A stretch of 19,430 bases of DNA from Alistipes sp. (GTDB taxonomy: Bacteria > Bacteroidota > Bacteroidia > Bacteroidales > Rikenellaceae): NCBI GenBank assembly GCA_029065825.1, contig JAIEHQ010000081.1, positions 9,082 to 28,511 on the forward strand. Reading direction: 5' to 3'. The notes beneath the pieces were generated by a model. The model worked only from the letters and a program-made list of their open reading frames with translations. It was not told the origin of the DNA and searched no databases. Positions within the stretch are counted from its first letter, which is position 1, and each line of letters opens with the position of its first letter. The position numbers and the translations under genes are program-made. This document shows, in pieces, positions 1 to 6,900 of the stretch.

Positions 1-591
1 GTATTCCTGCGTCCCGAGCAGCCGTTTACCTGGGCGAGCGGCATCAAAAGCCCGATTTATTGCGACAACCGTCTGATCCTGACCGCACCCGAGGTGCGGG
101 GACAGGTCGAGGCGGCGATCGCCGAGACCGTGCGGGCGAAGTTCCCCGCCTGCGAGGTGCTGATGGGCACCTCGACGGCCGGCATCGCCCACGCAGCCAT
201 TGCGGCCACGATCCTCGATCTGCCGATGGGCTATGTCCGCAGCGGCTCGAAGGACCACGGCCGCGGCAACCAGATCGAGGGCAAGCTCGAGAAGGGACAG
301 AAGGTGGTCGTCATCGAGGACCTGATCTCGACGGCCGGATCGTGCATCGAGGTGGTCGAGGCGCTGCGCGCCGCGGGTGCCGAGGTGCTGGGCGTGGTGA
401 GCATCTTTACCTACGGCATGAAGAAGGGGCTGGAGCGTCTGCAGCAGGCCGACGTGGTAAACTACAGCCTCTCGAACCTCGACGCGCTGGTCGAGGTGGC
501 GGCCGAGGAGGGATATATCCGTCCGGAGGACCGGCAGCGGCTGATCGCCTTCCGCAACAACCCCTCCGACGAGAGCTGGATCAACAAATAG
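1..591 (+). CDS. pyrE: Orotate phosphoribosyltransferase (5' end outside window)
   Basis: This enzyme transfers the phosphoribosyl group of PRPP to orotate, giving OMP, in cytosolic de novo pyrimidine synthesis. The frame is open from base 1 and no start is visible; 196 codons remain, so about 15-20 N-terminal residues probably lie upstream. Seen directly: the substrate-binding stretch FTWASGIKSPIYCDNR, the flexible catalytic loop SGSKDHGRGNQIEG with its Lys and His, and the PRPP-binding motif VVVIEDLISTAGS. The family usually has ISTGGS at the end of that motif; Ala for the first Gly is a mild change. pyrB follows after 9 nt, so the two are almost certainly co-transcribed. Identification is firm; only the start is missing. 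Confidence 0.96.
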   Translation, partial: VFLRPEQPFTWASGIKSPIYCDNRLILTAPEVRGQVEAAIAETVRAKFPACEVLMGTSTAGIAHAAIAATILDLPMGYVRSGSKDHGRGNQIEGKLEKGQKVVVIEDLISTAGSCIEVVEALRAAGAEVLGVVSIFTYGMKKGLERLQQADVVNYSLSNLDALVEVAAEEGYIRPEDRQRLIAFRNNPSDESWINK

Positions 592-600
592 CCGGAAGCC

Positions 601-1686
601 ATGCGCCATTTGATCGACCCTACGGATCTTTCGGTCGCCGAGACCGCTCAGATCATCGCCCTGGCGGAGGACATCATCGCCAATCGGGAAAAGTACAGCC
701 AGGTGTGCCGGGGCAAGAAGCTCGCCACGCTCTTCTACGAGCCTTCGACCCGGACGCGGCTCAGCTTCACGTCGGCCATGCTGGAGCTGGGCGGCAGCGT
801 CATCGGCTTCTCGGATGCCAACTCCTCGTCGGTCACGAAGGGCGAGACGGTCGCCGACACGGTGCGGGTCATCCGCTGCTTCGCCGACATCATCGCCATG
901 CGCCACTTCAAGGAGGGTGCGCCGCTCGTGGGGTCGCAGTATGCCGGCATTCCGGTCATCAATGCCGGCGACGGCAGCCGCAGCCACCCGCCGCAGACGC
1001 TGACCGACCTGCTTACCATCAAGCGCGAGAAGGGGCGGCTGGATCATCTGACGATCGGTTTTTGCGGCGACCTCAAGTTCGGCCGTACGGTCCATTCGCT
1101 CATCCGGGCCATGTCGCGCTACGAGGGCATCCGCATCGTGCTGATCGCTCCCGAGGAGCTGCGCCTGCCGGAGTACATGCGCCACGAGATCGAGACGCAG
1201 ACCCGCGGCGTGGAGTTCCGCGAGGCGGACACGCTGGAGGAGGCCATGCCCGAACTGGACATTCTCTACATGACGCGCGTGCAGAAGGAGCGCTTCTTCG
1301 ACGAGGCGGAGTACGAACGCGTGAAGGACAGCTTCGTGCTGGATGCCGCCAAGCTCCGCACGGCCAAGTCCGACATGATCGTGCTCCATCCGCTGCCCCG
1401 CGTGAACGAGATCGCCCGCGAGGTCGATAACGACCCGCGCGCCGCCTATTTCCGGCAGGTGGAGAACGGCAAGTTCGTCCGCATGGCGCTCATGTACGAG
1501 CTGCTGCGCTGGAACGAGGGGCTGCGCCCCGCCGCCGTGCCCGATCTGGCTCCGGACCTTTTCGCCGATCCGGCGCTGCGCTGTACGAACCCGCGCTGCA
1601 TCGCGGCCACCGAGGATGTCGATCCGCTGTTCCGTCGTTCGGGCGATGCCTGCCGCTGTGCCTACTGCGAGGCGAAGATCGAATAA
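601..1686 (+). CDS. pyrB: Aspartate carbamoyltransferase with C-terminal PyrI-like zinc domain
   Basis: This enzyme condenses carbamoyl phosphate and aspartate to carbamoyl-aspartate, an early step of pyrimidine synthesis. Catalytic residues are all visible: the carbamoyl-phosphate loop STRTR (residues 49-53), Lys80 in SVTKGET, His129 in SHPPQTLTDL, and LHPLPRVNEI. The catalytic body ends near residue 307, as in the usual catalytic chain of about 310 residues. It is followed by a Pro/Ala-rich linker and then CTNPRC (Cys328, Cys333) and CAYCE (Cys353, Cys356). This Cys-x4-Cys...Cys-x2-Cys pattern, with a following Ile after the second Cys, matches the zinc domain of the regulatory chain PyrI (CPNSNC...CKYCE in E. 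coli). The roughly 100-residue PyrI nucleotide-binding domain is absent and no pyrI gene follows. Function of the catalytic part is certain; the role of the tail is inferred. Confidence 0.97.
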   Translation: MRHLIDPTDLSVAETAQIIALAEDIIANREKYSQVCRGKKLATLFYEPSTRTRLSFTSAMLELGGSVIGFSDANSSSVTKGETVADTVRVIRCFADIIAMRHFKEGAPLVGSQYAGIPVINAGDGSRSHPPQTLTDLLTIKREKGRLDHLTIGFCGDLKFGRTVHSLIRAMSRYEGIRIVLIAPEELRLPEYMRHEIETQTRGVEFREADTLEEAMPELDILYMTRVQKERFFDEAEYERVKDSFVLDAAKLRTAKSDMIVLHPLPRVNEIAREVDNDPRAAYFRQVENGKFVRMALMYELLRWNEGLRPAAVPDLAPDLFADPALRCTNPRCIAATEDVDPLFRRSGDACRCAYCEAKIE

Positions 1687-1720
1687 CGCGATTCGGTGCG
1701 CTGTCGCATCTGTTTGCGGT

Positions 1721-1757
1721 CGGAGCGGCTCTGGAGGCTGCTCCGATCGCGATTTTT
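1721..1757 (+). terminator. Likely terminator of pyrE-pyrB
   Basis: A 10-bp stem (two or three G-T pairs) with a 5-nt loop spans 1721-1745, starting CGGAGCGGCT and closing with GGCTGCTCCG. After a 7-nt spacer there is a run of five T at 1753-1757. It lies 34 nt after the pyrB stop codon, where an operon terminator is expected. The spacer before the T-run is longer than ideal. Confidence 0.5.
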
Positions 1758-1813
1758 CGGGATGCGGTGTGCGTCGCGGGCCGTCGGGCGGCGTGCATGC
1801 CGGGCGGTGTGCG

Positions 1814-1840
1814 GGAGCGCGGAGCGCTCCGGTCGGTTTT
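1814..1840 (+). terminator. Weak second hairpin after pyrB
   Basis: GGAGCG (1814-1819) pairs with CGCTCC (1825-1830) around a 5-nt loop, followed by a GGTCGGTTTT tail. It may be a back-up terminator or just GC-rich noise. The rest of 1758-1899 shows no gene or other recognisable signal. Confidence 0.22.
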
Positions 1841-1880
1841 GTGGAAACAATGTCGATAGAAATCTGGCCGGAATGTTAGG

Positions 1881-1907
1881 TTGGAGTCGAAATTATTCGT
1901 ACATTTG
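1881..1907 (+). promoter_or_regulatory. Bacteroidota-type promoter upstream of purE
   Basis: TACATTTG at 1900-1907 fits the Bacteroidota -7 consensus TAnnTTTG exactly, in a locally AT-rich stretch. A TTGG at 1881-1884 is a possible -33 element, but its spacing (15 nt) is shorter than the usual about 19-20. Transcription would start near 1912-1914 and give a leader of roughly 275 nt before purE. Confidence 0.55.
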
Positions 1908-1959
1908 CTGATGCAAATTCAACGGGACCCGAACGGGTCTCGCGGTGGTTCCGAAGAGT

Positions 1960-2109
1960 ATGAAAAGAGTTGCGATGACCCATGCGCGCCGCAGGCGCAG
2001 AGCGATGATTCCGGTGCGTGCCGGGCGATGCGTCGCGACCTCGTGTGCGGGTCGTTTGAAGGAACGGATGCGGGGCGAGTCGAAGTTGCGATCGTCCGTC
2101 GCGATATGA
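1960..2109 (+). CDS. Possible small Arg-rich leader peptide (49 aa)
   Basis: An ATG at 1960 begins MKRVAMTHARRRRRAM and runs 49 codons to TGA at 2107-2109. About 12 Arg and 3 Lys make it very basic, including five consecutive Arg codons. The stop lies 7 nt before the 5' arm of the terminator hairpin, the spacing expected if translation influenced that hairpin. The start context (GAAGAGT then ATGAAAAGA) is plausible for Bacteroidota. I know no family for it. Arg-rich frames arise easily in GC-rich DNA, and the whole frame overlaps predicted RNA structure, so it may well be untranslated. Confidence 0.2.
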   Translation: MKRVAMTHARRRRRAMIPVRAGRCVATSCAGRLKERMRGESKLRSSVAI

Positions 2110-2115
2110 AAACTT

Positions 2116-2157
2116 GCGCCGCTATGACAGGTCCTTGTCCTGGCGGCGCTTCTTTTA
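2116..2157 (+). terminator. Strong hairpin terminator or attenuator before purE
   Basis: GCGCCGC (2116-2122) pairs with GCGGCGC (2143-2149). The stem continues with T-G and A-T pairs, one T/C mismatch, and GACAG pairing with TTGTC around a GTCC loop. The 3' side runs straight into TTCTTTTATT. It ends about 30 nt before the purE ATG and no recognised protein gene precedes it within its own transcription unit, so it either ends a small RNA or conditionally stops transcription into purE. Confidence 0.65.
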
Positions 2158-2187
2158 TTGTTTGTTGATTTAAAGATTGTTCTGAAT

Positions 2188-2655
2188 ATGAAAGTGGGAG
2201 TTATCATGGGTTCTACCAGTGATTGGGAGACGATGTCGGCTGCGGCGGAGACGCTCGCGTCGTTCGGCGTGGAGTTCGAAAAGAGGGTGGTAAGCGCCCA
2301 CCGGACCCCCGATCTGCTGGTCGAATATGCCAAGACGGCCAAGGAGCGCGGTCTGCAGGTAATCATCGCGGGTGCGGGCGGTGCCGCCCACCTGCCGGGC
2401 ATGGTCGCGAGCATGACGCCGCTGCCCGTGATCGGCGTGCCGGTCAAGTCGCGGGCGCTCAGCGGACTGGATTCGCTGCTGTCGATCGTGCAGATGCCGG
2501 CCGGCGTGCCGGTGGCCACCGTCGCCATCGGCGGGGCGAAGAATGCGGCGCTGATCGCCGTCTCCATTCTGGCTTTGCAGGACCGCGAGCTGGCCGCACG
2601 GCTGGAGGCGTTCCGCACGAAGCAGACCGAGGATGTACTGAAAGCCGAGTTGTGA
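2188..2655 (+). CDS. purE: N5-carboxyaminoimidazole ribonucleotide mutase
   Basis: PurE moves the carboxyl group of N5-CAIR to carbon 4 to give CAIR, working with PurK in step 6 of IMP synthesis. The 155-residue product has the class I motifs in order: MGSTSDW (7-13), SAHRTP with catalytic His38, GAGGAAHLPGM, and SIVQMPAGVPVATVAIGGAKNAAL. Class I enzymes depend on PurK, which is encoded next. The ATG at 2188 is chosen because MKVGVIMGSTSDW is the normal family N-terminus; a TTG at 2158 in frame would add ten unrelated residues and start inside the T-rich terminator tail. The stop codon overlaps the purK start. A hairpin terminator upstream suggests regulation of entry into this gene. Confidence 0.97.
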   Translation: MKVGVIMGSTSDWETMSAAAETLASFGVEFEKRVVSAHRTPDLLVEYAKTAKERGLQVIIAGAGGAAHLPGMVASMTPLPVIGVPVKSRALSGLDSLLSIVQMPAGVPVATVAIGGAKNAALIAVSILALQDRELAARLEAFRTKQTEDVLKAEL

Positions 2656-3761
2656 TGGAGATGCAGCGAGTCAAGACGATCGGAATTATCGGCGGCGGCC
2701 AGCTGGGGCTGATGATCGTCGAGCAGGCCCGCCTGCTCGGGGCGCGCACCGTGTGCCTCGATCCGGCGGAGGACGCTCCGGCGTTCCGCCTGTGCGACGA
2801 GCATATCGTGGCCCGTTTCGACGATCCGGCGGCGCTCGAGGAGTTGTGCCGTCGCAGCGATGTGGTAACCTACGAATTCGAGAACGTTCCGGGCGACCTG
2901 CTGGTCGCGCTGGAGCGCAAGTATAACATCAAGCAGGGCTTCCGTCCCCTGTTCGACTCGCAGGACCGCCTGCGTGAGAAGAACAATGCCCGCGAGCACG
3001 GGCTGCCGACCCCCGATTTCGAGGCGGTCGATGACGCGGAGTCGCTGCGCCGGGCCGTCGCCCGGATCGGGTTCCCCTGCGTGCTCAAGACCCGCACGCT
3101 GGGTTACGACGGCCACGGACAGGCGGTGCTGCGCTCGGAGTCCGACCTGGAGCGGGCGGGCGAACTGCTCGCTGTGCCCTGCATTCTGGAGGCGTTCGTT
3201 CCGTTCGACTTCGAGGCGAGCGTCGTGGCGGTCTCGGACGGCGGGCAGGTGGTCTGCTTCCCCGTCGGGCGGAATGTCCACCGGGACGGAATCCTGGACC
3301 TCTGCATCGTGCCGGCGGAGATGCCCGAGCCGCTGCGCGAGCGGATGACGGAGCTGACCCGGCGCTTCATGCGCGACTGCGGTTATCGCGGCATCCTGGC
3401 GATCGAATACTTCGTCAAGGGAGAGGAGATCTACTTCAACGAGATGGCTCCCCGCCCCCACAACAGCGGCCACTGGACCATCGAGGGGGCCACGACCAAC
3501 CAGTTCCGCGAGCTGTGCCGCTACCTGCTGGACATGCCGCTCGAGGAGCCGCGCCTGGTGGCCCCGACCGTGATGAAGAACATTCTGGGGCAGGATCTGG
3601 AGGCGGCCGAGGCGCTGGCGCGCGAGGAGCATCCGGATGTCTATGTACATGTTTACGGCAAGACCGTCTCCAAGCCCAAGCGCAAAATGGGGCATGTGAC
3701 CTTCGTCGGGATGACCGGCGGGGAGTACGCCGCGCAGTGGGCGGACCGTTTCGTGAAATAG
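2655..3761 (+). CDS. purK: N5-carboxyaminoimidazole ribonucleotide synthetase
   Basis: PurK uses ATP and bicarbonate to carboxylate AIR to N5-CAIR, the substrate of PurE. The 368-residue product shows the ATP-grasp layout: N-terminal GIIGGGQLGLM (residues 10-20), VVTYEFENVPGDLL, the ATP-binding VLKTRTLGYDGHGQ, ILEAFVPFDFEASVV, and the metal/active-site segment NEMAPRPHNSGHWTIEG. Length is normal. The start ATG at 2655 overlaps the purE stop (TGATG), implying coupled translation; an in-frame ATG at 2661 would remove only two residues and cannot be excluded. A 149-nt gap with inverted repeats separates it from purL. Confidence 0.96.
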   Translation: MEMQRVKTIGIIGGGQLGLMIVEQARLLGARTVCLDPAEDAPAFRLCDEHIVARFDDPAALEELCRRSDVVTYEFENVPGDLLVALERKYNIKQGFRPLFDSQDRLREKNNAREHGLPTPDFEAVDDAESLRRAVARIGFPCVLKTRTLGYDGHGQAVLRSESDLERAGELLAVPCILEAFVPFDFEASVVAVSDGGQVVCFPVGRNVHRDGILDLCIVPAEMPEPLRERMTELTRRFMRDCGYRGILAIEYFVKGEEIYFNEMAPRPHNSGHWTIEGATTNQFRELCRYLLDMPLEEPRLVAPTVMKNILGQDLEAAEALAREEHPDVYVHVYGKTVSKPKRKMGHVTFVGMTGGEYAAQWADRFVK

Positions 3762-3777
3762 CCGCCTGCGCCTTCCC

Positions 3778-3794
3778 GCCGCGTCTCTTGCGGC
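3778..3794 (+). repeat. Small hairpin after purK
   Basis: GCCGC (3778-3782) pairs with GCGGC (3790-3794) around GTCTCTT, 16 nt after the purK stop. There is no T-run after it, so it is not a clear terminator; it might protect the purEK message end or be chance. Confidence 0.25.
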
Positions 3795-3819
3795 CGGGGG
3801 CGGAAAAAGAGCGCCGCCG

Positions 3820-3836
3820 GGCGGAAAATTTCCGCC
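3820..3836. repeat. Perfect 17-nt inverted repeat between purK and purL
   Basis: GGCGGAAAATTTCCGCC consists of perfect 8-nt arms around a single A. As RNA it would make a poor hairpin because there is almost no loop. As DNA its symmetry resembles a repressor operator. It lies 75 nt before the purL ATG. I see no clear TAnnTTTG box in the 149-nt gap. Confidence 0.4.
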
Positions 3837-3910
3837 GCGGGGCGCGGATCGGCCGGGCGGGCCGTCTGAGAGTGAAATAATTGGAATCGCCAAAAGCGAA
3901 TATAAATAAA

Positions 3911-6900
3911 ATGAAGAGTTACCGTATTTTTGTGGAGAAACGACCCGAATTCCGGGTCGAGGCCGAGAGCATGCTGCGCGACCTGAACGTCAATCTCAAT
4001 TTGTCGCTCGGAGGGTTGCGCCTGCTCAATGTATATGATCTGTTCGGTTTTTCGGAGGAGCTGCTCGCCAAGAGCCGCTATGCGGTCTTCGGAGAGATCG
4101 CTACCGACGAGGTGACCGACGAGTGCCGGATCGGCGATGTCAGCTCGCTGGCGATCGAGTACCTGCCCGGTCAGTTCGACCAGCGCGCCGCCTCGGCGGT
4201 CGATTGCGTGCGGCTGATCGACCCGTCGGCCGACGTGAAGATCAAGAGTTCGCGGCTGCTCGTCTTCCCGGAGAAACTCTCCGACGAGACGATGGCCCGC
4301 ATCCGCCGCTACTGCATCAATGCGGTGGAGGCCCGCGAGAAGGACATGCGGGTGCTCGACGATCCGCAAAGCGCCTCCGTCGCACCGGTGTCGGTGCTGG
4401 AGGGATTCCGCCTCATGGAGGAGTCCGACCTCGAGCCTTACTGCCGGAAAAACGGTTTGGCGATGAATGCCGATGACTTGCGCGAGGTGGTCCGCTATTT
4501 CCGCGAGGAGGGGCGCGATCCCTTCGAGACCGAGCTGCGCATTCTGGATACCTATTGGAGCGACCACTGCCGCCACACGACCTTTACCACCGAGCTGGAG
4601 AACATTTCGGTCGAGGAGTCGTTCGTGCGCGAGGAGATCGAGGGTTCGCTGGCGCTCTACCTGAAGATCCGCCGCGAGCTGGGGCGCGAGGCCAAGAGCA
4701 TCTGCCTGATGGATCTGGCCACGATCGGTGCCCGCTACCTGCGCCACAAGGGCATGCTCGACGACCTGGAGGTCAGCGAGGAGAACAACGCATGCAGCGT
4801 CTTCGTCGAGATCGAGGTCGATGGCAAGCCCGAGAAGTGGCTGCTCCAGTTCAAGAACGAGACCCATAACCACCCGACCGAGATCGAACCCTTCGGCGGA
4901 GCCTCGACCTGTCTGGGCGGTGCGATCCGCGACCCGCTGTCGGGCCGCAGCTACGTCTATCAGGCGATGCGCGTGACGGGCGCGGGCGATATTTACCAGC
5001 CCGTGAACGAGACCCTGCCGGGCAAGCTGCCGCAGCGGATCATCAGCCTCAAGGCGGCGGCCGGCTATTCGAGCTACGGCAACCAGATCGGTCTGGCCAC
5101 GACTCATGTACGCGAGGTATATCATCCCGACTATGTGGCCAAGCGCCTGGAGGTCGGTGCCGTCGTCGGTGCCGTGAAGGCGGAGAACGTGCGCCGGGAG
5201 TCTCCCGCGGCGGGCGACGTGGTGCTGATGCTGGGCGGCCGGACGGGCCGCGACGGTGTGGGCGGCGCGACGGGATCGTCGAAGGAGCACACCGACAAGT
5301 CGCTGGAGATGTGCGGCAGCGAGGTGCAGAAAGGCAATGCGCCCGAGGAGCGCAAGCTGGAGCGGCTCTTCCGCCGTCCGGAGGTGACGCGCCTGATCAA
5401 GAAGTCGAACGACTTCGGTGCGGGCGGCGTGAGCGTGGCCATCGGCGAGCTGGCCGACGGCCTGGAGATCTGGCTCGACCGCGTGCCGACCAAATACAGC
5501 GGCCTGAATGCGACGGAGCTGGCCATCAGCGAGTCGCAGGAGCGCATGGCCGTCGTGATCGAGCCGAAGGACGAGGAGGAGTTCAAGCGCTACTGCGCCG
5601 AGGAGAATATCGAAGTAACCCATGTGGCCGAAGTAACCGACACGCGCCGCATGAGAATGTATCATAAGGACCGGCTGGTGGTCGATCTCTCCCGCGACTT
5701 CATCGACAGCGCGGGTGCCAAGCACTATGCCGAGGCGGAGATCGGGGCGGTCGAGCAGTGCGACCCGTTCCGCCGCGAACCCGAGGGGGCCGATCTGCGG
5801 CAGCGGATGGAGCGGCTGCTGGCCGACGACAACGTCGTCTCGCAGAAGGGACTGATCGAGATGTTCGACTCGACGATCGGTGCCTCGACCGTGCTGATGC
5901 CTTTCGGCGGCCGCACGCAGCGCTCCGAGACGCAGGTTTCGGTGCAGAAGCTCCCGACGGAGGGCTACACCGACGCGGCCAGCATCATGGCCTTCGGCTA
6001 CGACCCTTTCCTGGCATCGTGGAGTCCCTACCACGGCGCGGCCTATGCCGTCGTGGATGCCGCCGCGAAGGTGGTGGCGGCCGGTGCCCGCTACGATAGG
6101 ATGCGCTACTCCTACCAGGAGTATTTCGAGCGCATGACCAAGTCGCCCCGCACGTGGGGCAAGCCGTTCGCCGCGCTGCTCGGTGCGCTGAAGATGCAGG
6201 TAGAGTTGGGGCTGCCCTCGATCGGCGGCAAGGACTCGATGAGCGGAACGTTCGAGCAGATCAACGTGCCGCCGATGCTGATGGCCTTCGGCATCACGAC
6301 CGTCGATGCCGGCCGGGTGATCTCGACCGACTTCAAGGCGGGCGGTCACTATATTTATCTGGTGCGCCATACGCCGCTGGAGAGCCGCATGCCCGATACC
6401 GAGGCGCTCAAGCGCAACTTCGATTTCGTCAGCTCGGCCATCGAGCGGGGTACGGTCGTGTCGGGCTATGCCGTCGGTTTCGGCGGCGTGGCCGAGGCGC
6501 TGGCCAAGATGTCGTTCGGCAACGAGATCGGGGCTGCGGTCGAGCTGGATGAGCGCACGCTGTTCGACCGTGCCTACGGTTCGATCGTGGTCGAAAGCAC
6601 CGAGCCGCTCGATTTCCCGGCGGCGGAACTGCTGGGACGCACCGCGGACGAGGCGGTCCTTACCGTCAATGGGGTGCGGATGCCGCTCGAGGAGCTGTAC
6701 CGGGCCAACACGGAGCGTTTCGCCGCGATCTATCCCGACAAGGGCGACAATCGCGCCACCGTCATGGAGCAGGTGCCCGGAACGCGCCGGATCGAGTATC
6801 CGGGCGAGGCGGTGGAGCATCCGGTGGTCTTCATTCCCGTGTTCCCCGGCTCGAACTGCGACTACGACACGGCCCGCGCTTTCCGCCGTGCGGGTGCCGA

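Larger units (their letters stand above)
1912..2157 (+). ncRNA. Structured leader RNA or small RNA before purE
   Basis: The stretch between the promoter at 1900-1907 and the terminator at 2116-2157 contains several predicted helices. One is an early hairpin, GGGACCC / GGGTCTC with a GAAC loop (1924-1941). Another is GCGCC / GGCGC (1986-1998). CGACC can also pair with GGTCG around 2040, and GATGACCC near 1974 is complementary to the GGGTCGTTT segment near 2048. The heptamer GCGCCGC occurs at 1986-1992 and again as the 5' arm of the terminator (2116-2122). The 3' arm (2143-2149) could therefore pair with either copy, which is the logic of an attenuator. I do not recognise a known riboswitch class. 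It could equally be a stand-alone small RNA that ends at the terminator, with purE read from a nearer promoter. Confidence 0.4.

Noticed and set aside
1912..2157. Known purine, ZTP or PRPP riboswitch, or 6S RNA
   Set aside because: I could not match the conserved core of any of these by eye; a covariance-model search would be decisive.
1881..2168. 95-codon frame covering the purE leader
   Set aside because: Begins upstream of the likely transcription start, runs through the terminator hairpin, and has no plausible protein features; the shorter frame at 1960-2109 has a better start but is also doubtful.
2158..2187. N-terminal extension of PurE from a TTG
   Set aside because: Would start in the terminator's T-rich tail and add ten residues foreign to the family.
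1687..2187. Search for a separate pyrI gene after pyrB
   Set aside because: No frame in the gap resembles the regulatory chain; only the zinc domain fused to PyrB is present.
3881..3910. N-terminal extension of PurL from a TTG
   Set aside because: ATG 3911 gives the normal family start and has an A-rich leader.
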